64,000 bases of DNA, from assembly GCF_021568905.1 (NCBI RefSeq), contig NZ_JAKGSB010000004.1, positions 62,001 to 126,000 on the forward strand, read 5' to 3'. Shown here one piece after another: positions 28,776-37,476 of this stretch. The notes beneath the pieces were generated by a model. That model was not told the origin of the DNA, searched no databases, and saw nothing but the letters and a program-made list of their open reading frames with translations. Source of the DNA: Zavarzinia marina. GTDB taxonomy: Bacteria > Pseudomonadota > Alphaproteobacteria > Zavarziniales > Zavarziniaceae. Numbering within the stretch: the first letter of the stretch is position 1; every line of letters begins with the position of its first letter. Both the position numbers and the translations under genes were made by a program.

Positions 28776-29648
28776 ATGTCGGCCGCACCCTATCGCCATA
28801 TCGAGGTCACCCCGCTTGGCCCCACCTTCGGCGCCAGGGTCGACGGCGTGAACATCGCGGCACCGGTCTCGGACGAGGCCTGGGCGGAGGTCGATCGCGC
28901 CTTTGCCGAATACCGCGTGATCGTGCTGCCCGACCAGCCCGCCCTGCCCGACCGCATCGTCGACTGGAGCCGGCGCATCGGCTTCACGGAACAGCATATC
29001 GACAGCAAATACCTGCTGGACGGCCATCCCGAGATCATCAAGATCGGCAACCTGAAGGAGGGCGGCGTGATGAAGTCGCTCTTCGTCAACGCGCGGGAGG
29101 AATGGCATTTCGACTATTCCTATGTCGCCAAACCCTCGATCGCCGCGCTGTTCTATGCCGTCGAGATCCCGCCGGAAGGCGGCGACACGCTGTTCGCGGA
29201 TTCGACCGCCGCCTTCGAGAGCCTGGACGAGGACGAGAAGGCACGCCTGCGCGGCCTGACCGCGATCCATTCCTGGGCCCGCCTGCACGAACAGCTGGAG
29301 GCCATGGACCCGACCCGCACGCCCCTGTCGGACGAGGCGAAGCGGCGTTTCGCCCCCGTGCCCCAGCCCCTGGTCTACCGCCATCCGGTGACCGGGCGGG
29401 AATCCCTGTGGCTGGCGCCCCAGGTGGTGTCCGAAATCATCGGCATGCCGGAGGCGGAGAAGGACGAACTCCTCGCCCGGCTGACCGCGCACGCCACCAG
29501 CCCCGGCTTCACCTATCGCCACAAGTGGCGAAAGGGCGACCTCGTCTTCTTCGACAATCGCGGCACCCTGCATACCGCGACCGTCTTCGACTACGAACGC
29601 TACCTGCGCCTGATGTATCGGACCACGATCCTCGACGTCGCGGCCTGA
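28776..29648 (+). CDS. TauD/TfdA-family Fe(II)/2-oxoglutarate dioxygenase
   Basis: The 290-residue oxygenase has HFD at 111-113 (WHFDYSYV), distal His266 (GTLHTATVFD) and arginines 278/282 for 2-oxoglutarate. The family oxidises sulfonates, herbicides, betaines or amino acids. A GGAG site precedes the ATG by eight bases. It is divergent from the aldolase-MATE-PhyH operon and its stop abuts the convergent hydroxyacid dehydrogenase stop (TGATCA). A second TauD paralogue at 32343 shares the motif SYVAKPS and GGDT but is not a duplicate. Confidence 0.92.
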   Translation: MSAAPYRHIEVTPLGPTFGARVDGVNIAAPVSDEAWAEVDRAFAEYRVIVLPDQPALPDRIVDWSRRIGFTEQHIDSKYLLDGHPEIIKIGNLKEGGVMKSLFVNAREEWHFDYSYVAKPSIAALFYAVEIPPEGGDTLFADSTAAFESLDEDEKARLRGLTAIHSWARLHEQLEAMDPTRTPLSDEAKRRFAPVPQPLVYRHPVTGRESLWLAPQVVSEIIGMPEAEKDELLARLTAHATSPGFTYRHKWRKGDLVFFDNRGTLHTATVFDYERYLRLMYRTTILDVAA

Positions 29649-30581
29649 TCAGTAGCCACGGGCGAGATCGACGGCGTTCACCATGGCCTCGCCCCGAAGC
29701 GCGCGGTCGTAATTCTCGATCACCGTCTCGGCAGCCGTCAGGGGCGAGATACCGCCCGCGACATGGGGCGTGACCAGAATCTCGGGCCGGCGGTAGATCG
29801 GGCTTTCGGGCGGCAGCGGCTCTTCCGAAAAGACGTCGAGGGTGGCGCCGGCGATCCGGCCGCCCTCGATGGCGGCGATCAGATCAGTCTCCACCAGATG
29901 GGCGCCCCGCCCGATGTTCACGACGAAACTGCCCGTTCGCATCAGGTCGAAAGTACCGGCGCTCAGGATGCCCGTGGTCTCGGGCGTCAGGGCCAGCACG
30001 TTCACGATCAGGCGGCAGGCGGCCAGGAAGTCGGGCAGTTCGCCAGTGCCGGCGAAGCAGCGCACGCCCTCGATCTCGCGCTTGGTGCGGCCCCAGCCGG
30101 CGACCGGAAAGCCGAGGTCGCGCAACTGCCGCGCCACCGCCCCGCCGAGGACGCCGATGCCCATGACGCCGACCGGGAACTGCGCCTTCACCGGCGCCGG
30201 CACGTAATCCCAAAGGCGCGCGCGAGTATCGCGCTCATAGCGATCGAAGGCGCGGAAGTGGCGATAGGTGGCGGCGACCGCGTAATCGACCATGGTTTCC
30301 GTCAGGCTTGAATCGACCAGCCGCGCCAGCGGCACGCCCGCCGGCAGATCCGCCAGATTCAGCTGATTGATGCCGGCGCCGAGCGACTGGATGCCCTTCA
30401 GATTGGGAAAGCGGGACAGGCCGCAGGCCGGCGGCTTCCACATCAGGGCGAATTCGACCGACGCGGGATCGGCGATGTCGTTCCATTCGGTCAGCGCCAG
30501 TTCGGGGCGGCGCGCCGCGACCGCCTGAGCCCAGGCCTCGGGATCGTCCAGATCGCTGGAAAAGAGAATGGTCCGCTTCAT
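29649..30581 (-). CDS. D-2-hydroxyacid dehydrogenase, glyoxylate/hydroxypyruvate reductase A type
   Basis: The 310-residue NAD(P)-dependent reductase has the Rossmann motif GIGVLGGAVA (about 136-145), NVLALTPETTGI and the C-terminal catalytic TPHVAGGISP. It is closest to the GhrA group, which reduces glyoxylate or hydroxypyruvate. The ATG at 30581 has GAAGGG upstream and is preferred over an ATG at 30596. Transcribed towards TauD and away from the second aldolase operon, it could remove an oxoacid product of the neighbouring oxygenases. Confidence 0.88.
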   Translation of the reverse strand: MKRTILFSSDLDDPEAWAQAVAARRPELALTEWNDIADPASVEFALMWKPPACGLSRFPNLKGIQSLGAGINQLNLADLPAGVPLARLVDSSLTETMVDYAVAATYRHFRAFDRYERDTRARLWDYVPAPVKAQFPVGVMGIGVLGGAVARQLRDLGFPVAGWGRTKREIEGVRCFAGTGELPDFLAACRLIVNVLALTPETTGILSAGTFDLMRTGSFVVNIGRGAHLVETDLIAAIEGGRIAGATLDVFSEEPLPPESPIYRRPEILVTPHVAGGISPLTAAETVIENYDRALRGEAMVNAVDLARGY

Positions 30582-30847
30582 CCTGGTCCCTTCCATGAAC
30601 GGCCGACGTCGCCCCGAAACTTGCAGAACTGGCGCCCGGCGCGATTATGAATCTTTCAAAACGTCATTTGAGCGGCGATAAAGTCCAAATAATAGGCCCC
30701 GAAAAACCTTTAAATCCAGGCGCATGCAGAAAATTTGTGCAGTCCTGACCAAATATTGAACAGGGCAGCGCCGATTGACACCCTGCCGCCCACGCCACCT
30801 AAACTATTGCCATTGCAGTCGACGGCGAAGGGATCGGGGCGGCATCG
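30582..30847. promoter_or_regulatory. divergent promoter region between reductase and aldolase operons
   Basis: The 266-nt region is notably AT-rich for this genome (for example around 30640-30760). A TTGACA at 30775-30780 is followed after 19 bp by TAAACT at 30800-30805, a possible sigma-70-like promoter for the plus-strand aldolase gene. No terminator or coding frame with family resemblance was found in it. Confidence 0.35.
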
Positions 30848-31606
30848 ATGGCAGGCGCGAACGGGCACCATACCACGGATGTAATCAGGCGGGACCTGGC
30901 GGTCGCCCATGCGCTCGCCGCCCGCTTCGGCATGACCGATCTGATCTACAGCCATTTCTCCGCCCGTGATGCCGACGATCACAACCTCTTCTACATCACC
31001 CCCTACGGCCATCTGTTCGAGGAAGTGCGCGACGACGCGCTGTCCTCGGTGCGCATGACCAACGACGGCTATGCCGTCGAGGGATTGATGAACCCGGCCG
31101 GCGCCATCATCCACGAGGCGGTCTATGCCGTCAGGCCCGATGTCGGCGCCGTCTGCCACACCCATACGCGGGCCGGCGTCGCGCTTTCCATGCTGGCGGA
31201 AGGCCTGCTGCCGCTGTCGCAATTCGCGCTCCGTTTCCATGGGCGCGTCGGCTATCACGCCTATGAGGGCGCCACCCTGATCCCCGGCGAACGCGACCGC
31301 CTGCAGGCGAGCAGCGCCGGCGTCGATGTCGTCATCCTGCGCAATCACGGGCTTCTCACCTTCGGGCGCGACATCCGCGAAGCCTTCTCGCGCATGTATT
31401 TCCTCGACCGGGCGGCGCAGGTGCAGATGGACGCGCTGGCGACCGGCCGCCCGCTGGTGCCCCTGTCGGAAGAGATCTGCCGCATGACCCGCGATCAATA
31501 CGCCGGTCTCGGCGATGAGGACATGGAGGAACGCATGGAACTCGAATGGGCGGCGCTGCGCCGCCTGTCGGGTCTTGCGGCGACGGAGGACGGCCACGAT
31601 GCGTGA
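30848..31606 (+). CDS. class II aldolase/adducin-family protein
   Basis: The 252-residue protein has the His104-x-His106 metal pair (CHTHTRAG) and a third His in ILRNHGLLTFG (about 168). The motif set is that of L-fuculose-phosphate aldolase-like enzymes, many of which are decarboxylases or act on non-phosphorylated acids. It starts an operon with an arylmalonate-decarboxylase-like gene (8-nt overlap) and a TauD dioxygenase, so a C-C bond cleavage in the same pathway is likely. Confidence 0.9.
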   Translation: MAGANGHHTTDVIRRDLAVAHALAARFGMTDLIYSHFSARDADDHNLFYITPYGHLFEEVRDDALSSVRMTNDGYAVEGLMNPAGAIIHEAVYAVRPDVGAVCHTHTRAGVALSMLAEGLLPLSQFALRFHGRVGYHAYEGATLIPGERDRLQASSAGVDVVILRNHGLLTFGRDIREAFSRMYFLDRAAQVQMDALATGRPLVPLSEEICRMTRDQYAGLGDEDMEERMELEWAALRRLSGLAATEDGHDA

Positions 31607-32339
31607 CTATGTGGGCTGGCGGGCGCGGATCGGCCTCGTCTACATGGCGTCGTCCATCGTGATGGAGCCGGAATTCTATGCCATGGCGCCGGAAGGCGTC
31701 TCCATCCACACCGCGCGCATCCATCTGCCGGCGGCGACCGAGGCGGGCTTGCGCGAGATGATGGAGGGCGGCCCGCTGGAGGACGCCTCCACCCTGCTCG
31801 GCCATTGCCCGCTCGACAGTGCCGTCTTCGGCGGCACCAGCGCCAGTTTCCTCGACGGCGGCACCTACGACGGTACGGTCATCGCGCGCATGAAGGCGAG
31901 GATGGGCGGCGGCCTGCCGGTCACCACCTCGTCCACCGCCTCGGCCGCCGCGCTGTCCGCGCTGGGGGCGAAGAAGATCACCTTCACCGGCCCCTACAAC
32001 GCCGACGTGACGGCGCGCGGCAGGCGCTTCTTCGAGGATCGCGGCTTCGAGGTGCTGGATGCCTTCGGTCTCGGCATAGAGAGCGATCATGGCATCGGCG
32101 ACGTGCCGCTGGAGGAAGTCTATCGCTTCGTCAAGAAGGTGGCGGTGGCCGGATCCGACGCCGTCTTCATCTCCTGCACCAATTTCCGCACCGTGGGCGC
32201 CCTTGCGGCGCTGGAGGAGGATCTCGGCATCCCGGTGGTCAGCTCGATCCAGGCGTCGTTCTGGCACGGCCTGCGGCTGGCCGGCGTGCGCGACCGGGTG
32301 ACGGGGTTCGGCAGCCTGTTCGACGTGACGGAGGTCTGA
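31599..32339 (+). CDS. arylmalonate decarboxylase / maleate isomerase-family enzyme, single-cysteine type
   Basis: The 246-residue Asp/Glu racemase-superfamily protein keeps the C-terminal half cysteine, Cys193 (ISCTNFRT), but has Gly79-Thr80-Ser81 where racemases and maleate isomerase have their first cysteine. With Tyr133 this is the pattern reported for Bordetella arylmalonate decarboxylase (Gly74-Thr75-Ser76, Tyr126, Cys188). The C-terminal stretch VVSSIQASFWHGLRLAG also resembles that enzyme. It may decarboxylate a malonate-type intermediate or isomerise. It overlaps the aldolase by 8 nt, and its stop is 3 nt from the TauD start. Confidence 0.85.
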   Translation: MRDYVGWRARIGLVYMASSIVMEPEFYAMAPEGVSIHTARIHLPAATEAGLREMMEGGPLEDASTLLGHCPLDSAVFGGTSASFLDGGTYDGTVIARMKARMGGGLPVTTSSTASAAALSALGAKKITFTGPYNADVTARGRRFFEDRGFEVLDAFGLGIESDHGIGDVPLEEVYRFVKKVAVAGSDAVFISCTNFRTVGALAALEEDLGIPVVSSIQASFWHGLRLAGVRDRVTGFGSLFDVTEV

Positions 32340-32342
32340 GCC

Positions 32343-33206
32343 ATGGAACGCCTGCGCCTGACACCCCTTTCCGACGCCATCGGCGCCGAGGTCCACGACG
32401 TCGACCTCAATGCCGCCGTCGCCGAGGGTCTGTTCCCGGCGATCGAAGCCGCCTTTCTCGATCACGGCCTGCTGCTGTTCCGGGGCCAGGCCCTGACGCC
32501 CGAGGCCCATGTCGCGCTGAGCCGGCATTTCGGCGATCTCGAGATTCACGTGCAGAAGGATTTTCTGCTGCCCGGCCATCCCGAGATCCTGGTGATCGGC
32601 AACGACCACGACGAGACCGGAAATCCGACCGGTTACTTCATCCCGGGCGACGGCGACTGGCACACCGACATGTCCTATGTCGCCAAGCCCAGCCTGGGCT
32701 CCCTGTTCTATGCCGTGACCGTGCCGCCCGACGGCGGCGACACCGTCTTCGCCGGCGGCACCGCCGCCTATGACGGCCTGCCGACGGCGATGAAGGAACG
32801 TCTGGAGGGGCTGCGCGCCGTTCACGACTACCCCTATTTCGACGCCAATATGTGCGCCAAGGATCCGGCGCGCCGGCCGCTGGACGAAAGCCAGCGCGCC
32901 CGCACGCCGCCGGTCGCCCATCCGATCGCGCGCACACACCCGGTCACCGGGCGGAAGGCGATCTATCTGAGCGCCGAGGTGATCAGCGGCGTTGCCGGCA
33001 TGGACGACGAGGCGGGCCGCCGGCTGTGCCACGAACTGGCGGATTACGCCACCTCGGCGCCCTTCACCTATGCCCATCGCTGGCAGGTCGGCGATCTCCT
33101 GATGTGGGACAACCGCTGCACCATGCACAAGGCGACGTCCTACGATTTCAACAGCCATGTCCGGACCATGCACCGGACGACCGTATCGGGCGACGTTCCC
33201 TACTGA
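32343..33206 (+). CDS. TauD/TfdA-family Fe(II)/2-oxoglutarate dioxygenase
   Basis: The 287-residue oxygenase has metal ligands His107 and Asp109 (WHTDMSYVAKPS) and distal His262 (CTMHKATSYDF), with an Arg-rich C-terminus HVRTMHRTT for 2-oxoglutarate. GGAGG lies eight bases before the ATG. It follows the aldolase and arylmalonate-decarboxylase-like genes and precedes an amino acid-type ABC importer, so the substrate is probably imported by that system. Confidence 0.92.
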   Translation: MERLRLTPLSDAIGAEVHDVDLNAAVAEGLFPAIEAAFLDHGLLLFRGQALTPEAHVALSRHFGDLEIHVQKDFLLPGHPEILVIGNDHDETGNPTGYFIPGDGDWHTDMSYVAKPSLGSLFYAVTVPPDGGDTVFAGGTAAYDGLPTAMKERLEGLRAVHDYPYFDANMCAKDPARRPLDESQRARTPPVAHPIARTHPVTGRKAIYLSAEVISGVAGMDDEAGRRLCHELADYATSAPFTYAHRWQVGDLLMWDNRCTMHKATSYDFNSHVRTMHRTTVSGDVPY

Positions 33207-33281
33207 CCCCGTGCCGCCGCGGCCCGTGCCGCCATTGGTATCTGTGACCGCGCGTTTCGGTCGATTGTGGAGGGTGGTGAC

Positions 33282-34076
33282 ATGAACAGGACGAAGAGCG
33301 TTCTCGCCGGCGTGCTGCTGAGCCTGGCGGCGAGCCCGGCCTTCTCGGCGGAGAAGGTGATCGTCGGCAACGAAGGGACCTATCCGCCCTTCTCGATGAT
33401 GTCGACCGACGGCCAGCTGACCGGCATCGAGCCGGAGATGACCATCGAAATGTGCAAGCGCGCCGAACTGGACTGCGAATTCGCGGTCATGGACTTCAAG
33501 GCGCTGATCCCCTCGCTCCTGCAGGGCAAGGTGGACATGGTGGGCAGCCAGGTGAAGCCGCTGGCGGAGCGCAAGGCGGTGGCCCTGTTCTCGATCCCCA
33601 TCATCTTCAACCACGACGCCTTCGTCGTGAAGAAGGACGCGACCTACGACTACACGGACGAGGGCATGAAGGGTGTGCGCATCGGCGTGCAACGCGGCTC
33701 GTCCCAGGCGAAATACATCGCCGAGCATTTCCCGAGCATGGAGGCGGTGCTCTACGACAACCCCGACCAGATCCGTCTCGACCTCCTGTCCGGCCGCATC
33801 GAAGCGACCTTCGGCGCCAAGCTGAACTGGACCCTCGAGCTGATCGACAAGCCCGAGGGCAAGGACTGGGCGGTCGTCGGCAACTATTGGACCGGCGACG
33901 AGAGCATCCCCGAGCCCGACCGCGGTTCGAGCTGGATCGTGCGCAAGGGCGAGGAAGAGCTCCTGAAGAAGATGGATGCCGCCCTCTCCTCCATGATCGA
34001 GGACTGCACGGTGACCAAGATCCGCAGCAAATACATTTCGGTGCCGATCGTGCCGGGCGAGGCGAAGTGCCTCTGA
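33282..34076 (+). CDS. polar amino acid ABC transporter substrate-binding protein
   Basis: The 264-residue periplasmic family 3 solute-binding protein has a signal peptide ending AFSA/EKV near residue 23, the opening VIVGNEGTYPPF and the MVGSQVKPLAERK, GVQRGSSQAKY segments typical of lysine/arginine/ornithine or opine binders. The ATG at 33282 follows GGAGG by eight bases. It heads a complete importer with two permeases and an ATPase. The ligand is unknown; acidic and cationic amino acids or opines are all possible. Confidence 0.9.
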   Translation: MNRTKSVLAGVLLSLAASPAFSAEKVIVGNEGTYPPFSMMSTDGQLTGIEPEMTIEMCKRAELDCEFAVMDFKALIPSLLQGKVDMVGSQVKPLAERKAVALFSIPIIFNHDAFVVKKDATYDYTDEGMKGVRIGVQRGSSQAKYIAEHFPSMEAVLYDNPDQIRLDLLSGRIEATFGAKLNWTLELIDKPEGKDWAVVGNYWTGDESIPEPDRGSSWIVRKGEEELLKKMDAALSSMIEDCTVTKIRSKYISVPIVPGEAKCL

Positions 34077-34142
34077 CTGCGACCGTGCCGGCGGGCCGGG
34101 AAGGGCACTGAGCGCCTGATCCCGGCCGCGCCGGAACGACGC

Positions 34143-34175
34143 CCCCTGCCGGCACCGCCTCTACGCCGGCAGGGG
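34143..34175 (+). promoter_or_regulatory. intercistronic hairpin between binding protein and permease genes
   Basis: A perfect 11-bp stem (CCCCTGCCGGC at 34143-34153 and its complement at 34165-34175) with an 11-nt loop lies in the 119-nt gap before the first permease. No U-run follows. In related importers such stems keep binding-protein mRNA more abundant than the membrane subunits by stalling 3' decay or causing partial termination. Confidence 0.6.
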
Positions 34176-34195
34176 TACCGTCAAGGAGTCTCTGC

Positions 34196-34903
34196 ATGGA
34201 ACTGCTCGCCTTCGGCGATACGGGCTATGGCGACGAATTGTTCTTCGGCGCGCTGACCACGATACAGCTCGCCGTCTTCGGCTACGTCCTGGCGCTGGCG
34301 CTCGGCCTCGTCTTCGCGGTCCTGGCGCTGAAGGGCAAGGGGCCGCGCTGGTGGCTGTTCCGGGTCTATGCCTCGATCTTCACCGGCGTCCCGTCGCTGC
34401 TCATCATCTTCCTGTTCTATTTCGGCGGCGCGGAACTGGTGCGCAGCCTGCTGGCGCCGATCGGCATCAACGTGCGGCTCGACGTCTCGCCCTTCACGGC
34501 CGGCGTCGCCGCCCTCGGCCTCGTCTACGCCGCCTATCTGGGGGACCTGATCCGCAGCGCCATCATCAATGTGCCGAGGGGCCAGTTCGAGGCTTGCGAG
34601 GCGCTCTCCGTGCCGCGCCGCCACATGTGGCTGAGCGTCGTCCTACCCCAGGCCTTCCGCATCGCCCTGCCCGGCTTGGTCAATACCTGGATCGTGCTCC
34701 TGAAGGATACCGCCCTCGTTTCGCTCGCAGGGCTGAACGACCTGATCGCCAATGCCAAGGTCGCCGCCGGCTCGACCAAGGAGCCCTTCGTCTTCTTCAC
34801 GGCGGCCCTGCTGTTCTTCGTGGTGATCGCGACCGTGACCCTGCCCCTGGTCAACCGGGTGGCCCGCAGACTCGAACGCGGCCAGCGCCGGGCGGAGGTC
34901 TGA
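34196..34903 (+). CDS. polar amino acid ABC transporter permease 1 (HisQ/GlnP type)
   Basis: The 235-residue inner-membrane protein has about five hydrophobic helices and the EAA loop EACEALSVPRRHMWLSVVLPQ (about 124-144) that contacts the ATPase. AAGGAG lies seven bases before the ATG. It pairs with the next permease, 5 nt downstream, to form the channel of the importer. Confidence 0.92.
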   Translation: MELLAFGDTGYGDELFFGALTTIQLAVFGYVLALALGLVFAVLALKGKGPRWWLFRVYASIFTGVPSLLIIFLFYFGGAELVRSLLAPIGINVRLDVSPFTAGVAALGLVYAAYLGDLIRSAIINVPRGQFEACEALSVPRRHMWLSVVLPQAFRIALPGLVNTWIVLLKDTALVSLAGLNDLIANAKVAAGSTKEPFVFFTAALLFFVVIATVTLPLVNRVARRLERGQRRAEV

Positions 34904-34908
34904 CCCCC

Positions 34909-35601
34909 ATGCGCTTCGATCCGGTCCTCGCCTGGGGCAGCATGCCCGCGCTGCTCGACGGCGCCCTGATGACGTTGCTGGTCACCTTCACCGTGATGGC
35001 GGTGGGCGGGCCGCTCGGCCTTGCCGTATCCTTCGCGCGCATGTCGCGGCGCCGCCCGCTCGCCTGGTTCGGCGCCGCCTATGTCTCCGTCTGCCGGGGC
35101 GCTCCCAGCCTGATCCTGCTCTATCTGATCTACAACGGCCTCGCCCAGCTCGACATCGTCCGCGACGGCCCCCTGTGGTTCCTGTTCCAGCACGCCTTCT
35201 TCTGCGTCGTCATCGCCTTCTCGCTGAACCATTCCGGCTATATCGTCGAGATCATGCGCGGCGGCATGGAGGCGGTGCCGGCGGGCCTGCTGGAGGCCGG
35301 CGCCTCCCTCGGCCTAAGCCCGCGCCAGGTGCTATGGAAGATCCGCATCCCGATCGCCATCCGTTACGGCCTCAAGGCCTATCAGAACGAGGCGATGCTG
35401 TTCATGAAGAGCACGGCGGCGGTCAGCGCCGTCACCCTGACCGACCTGACGGCGGCGGCGAACGAGATCTTCTACATGACCTATGATCCCTTCACGCCGA
35501 TCATCACCGCCGGCGCGATCTATTGGGTGATCAACAACGCGATGCGGATCGGCTTCGGCCTTCTCGAACGCCGCCTGAACCGCCATCTCGGCCTCGCCTA
35601 G
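34909..35601 (+). CDS. polar amino acid ABC transporter permease 2 (HisM type)
   Basis: The 230-residue permease has several transmembrane helices and the EAA segment [20 protein letters not shown] near residues 127-146. The ATG at 34909 is preceded by GGAGG within the end of permease 1. It is the second half of the heterodimeric channel. Confidence 0.92.
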   Translation: MRFDPVLAWGSMPALLDGALMTLLVTFTVMAVGGPLGLAVSFARMSRRRPLAWFGAAYVSVCRGAPSLILLYLIYNGLAQLDIVRDGPLWFLFQHAFFCVVIAFSLNHSGYIVEIMRGGMEAVPAGLLEAGASLGLSPRQVLWKIRIPIAIRYGLKAYQNEAMLFMKSTAAVSAVTLTDLTAAANEIFYMTYDPFTPIITAGAIYWVINNAMRIGFGLLERRLNRHLGLA

Positions 35602-35611
35602 GACGGTGCCC

Positions 35612-36367
35612 ATGGAATTCGCCCGGCTCGAACGCCACCCCGCCGTCGCCATGGCGGGCGTCGACAAGTTCTACGGCAAGTACCAGGCGCTCCGCGCCGT
35701 CGACCTGGAGATCCAGCGCGGCGAGAAACTCGTGGTGTGCGGCCCCTCCGGCTCGGGCAAATCGACCCTGATCCGCTGCATCAACGCGCTGGAGCCCCAC
35801 GACGCCGGCACCATTTCGGTGAACGGCATCGCGCTCGGCAGGGATCGCGCCTCGATCCTCGACGTCCGGCGCGAGGCCGGCATGGTGTTCCAGCAGTTCA
35901 ACCTGTTCCCCCATATGACGATCCTGGAAAACTGCACCTTCGCCCCGCGCACCAGCTTGGGGATGGCCAGGGACAAGGCCGACGCTCTGGCCATGCGCTA
36001 TCTGGCCCGGGTCCATATCGCCGACCAGGCCCAGAAGTTCCCGGCCCAGCTTTCGGGCGGCCAGCAGCAGCGCGTGGCGATCGCCCGCGCGCTGTGCATG
36101 GAACCGCGCATCATGCTGTTCGACGAGCCGACCTCGGCCCTCGATCCCGAAATGGTGGGCGAGGTCTTGCGCGCCATCGAGGAATTGACCGCCGACGGCA
36201 TGACCATGGTCTGCGTCACCCACGAGATGGGCTTCGCGCGGCGCGTCGCCGACCGCTGCCTGTTCATGGACCAGGGCGAGATCGTCGAGGCGGCGCCGGC
36301 CGGCGATTTCTTCGACCGCCCGAAGAGCCCGCGCCTCCGGGCTTTCCTGGCCCAGATCCTGAAATAG
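35612..36367 (+). CDS. polar amino acid ABC transporter ATP-binding protein
   Basis: The 251-residue ATPase has Walker [10 protein letters not shown] (about 45-53), the Q-loop [10 protein letters not shown], the signature LSGGQQQR (about 147-154), Walker [16 protein letters not shown] and His in CVTHEMGFA, as in GlnQ/HisP. The ATG at 35612 is chosen over the in-frame GTG at 35606 on the basis of the AGGA spacing. It completes the importer begun at 33282. Confidence 0.93.
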   Translation: MEFARLERHPAVAMAGVDKFYGKYQALRAVDLEIQRGEKLVVCGPSGSGKSTLIRCINALEPHDAGTISVNGIALGRDRASILDVRREAGMVFQQFNLFPHMTILENCTFAPRTSLGMARDKADALAMRYLARVHIADQAQKFPAQLSGGQQQRVAIARALCMEPRIMLFDEPTSALDPEMVGEVLRAIEELTADGMTMVCVTHEMGFARRVADRCLFMDQGEIVEAAPAGDFFDRPKSPRLRAFLAQILK

Positions 36368-36486
36368 GCGGCGGCGCTTGGTTCAGTTTTCGCTCAAGTG
36401 TGATTATTCCGGTTCGGATTTCCCGGCCGCCCCGCATCCCCGATGATCCCTGGTATCGTTCCAATTCGAGGCGGGAGCCGGGCACC

Positions 36487-37476
36487 ATGGATGAAGTCTT
36501 CGTCCGCAAGAATCTGATCAAGCCGGCACGGCTGCACGCGCTCTCGGCGCGTTCGGACCTGCGCGGCGCGCTGCAGCTCGGCAGCCATGTCGGTGCCCTG
36601 CTGGTGACCGGTCTGGTGCTTCATGCGACGCTCGGCACCTGGTGGGCCGTGCCGGTGTTCATGCTCCACGGCGCCCTGATCAACTTCCTCTATGCCGGCC
36701 AGCACGAATTGTCCCATTGGACCGTGTTCAAGACCCGGTCCCTGAACGAGATCTTCGGCCGCATCTTCGGCTTCGTGCTGCTCTATCCGCGCGATTTCGA
36801 CCAGATCCAGCACACCGCCCACCACCGCCACACACAGGACTGGGACAAGGACGGCGAATTGGGCCGTGCCCCCTATGGCCTCGGCTCCTATCTGATGTGG
36901 CTGCTGGGCCCGACCTATTGGTATTCCCGCGTCGCCCGCATCGTCCGCTTCTGCTTCGGCCGCGTGACCGAGACCTGCATCCCGGAAGTCCGGCGCAAGG
37001 ACGTGATCCGCGAGGCGCGGCTGCACATGCTGGGTTACCTGGCGATCGCCGGCGTCTCGCTGTGGTTCGAAAGCTGGGCCGCCGTCACCTATTGGCTGGC
37101 GCCCATGCTGGCGATGAAGATCGCCCATCAGCTCCAGAACACCATCGAGCACCTGGGCCTGTCGCACGAGCAGAACATCCTGACCAACACCCGTTCGACC
37201 CGCACCAATGCCGCGATGCGCTGGATGTGCTGGAACATGCAGTATCACACCGCCCACCATGCCTTCCCGGGCGTGCCGTTCTGGAAGCTGGCGGACCTGC
37301 ACCACGACATCTTCGACGGCAACGGCATCAAGCCCTATTCGATGACCTATCTGGGCTTCCAGGCCCAGGTGATCCGGAAGCTCGCCGGCCACACCGAGAA
37401 CGACTATCCGATGGACCGGCCCTGGGTCATGGACGAGGCCGACGCCGCCAAGGCCCCGGCCGCCGCGAATGCCTGA
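36487..37476 (+). CDS. membrane fatty-acid desaturase-fold oxidase
   Basis: The 329-residue diiron membrane protein has the three histidine boxes HELSH (76-80), HTAHHRH (109-115) and HTAHHAFP (about 257-264), with hydrophobic spans around 30-70 and 185-220. The family includes acyl desaturases, carotenoid ketolases and enzymes that act on small amino acids such as the rhizobitoxine desaturase RtxC. It follows the importer by 119 nt and overlaps the TIM-barrel gene by 8 nt, so it probably acts on the imported compound rather than on membrane lipids; that is inference. Confidence 0.85.
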   Translation: MDEVFVRKNLIKPARLHALSARSDLRGALQLGSHVGALLVTGLVLHATLGTWWAVPVFMLHGALINFLYAGQHELSHWTVFKTRSLNEIFGRIFGFVLLYPRDFDQIQHTAHHRHTQDWDKDGELGRAPYGLGSYLMWLLGPTYWYSRVARIVRFCFGRVTETCIPEVRRKDVIREARLHMLGYLAIAGVSLWFESWAAVTYWLAPMLAMKIAHQLQNTIEHLGLSHEQNILTNTRSTRTNAAMRWMCWNMQYHTAHHAFPGVPFWKLADLHHDIFDGNGIKPYSMTYLGFQAQVIRKLAGHTENDYPMDRPWVMDEADAAKAPAAANA

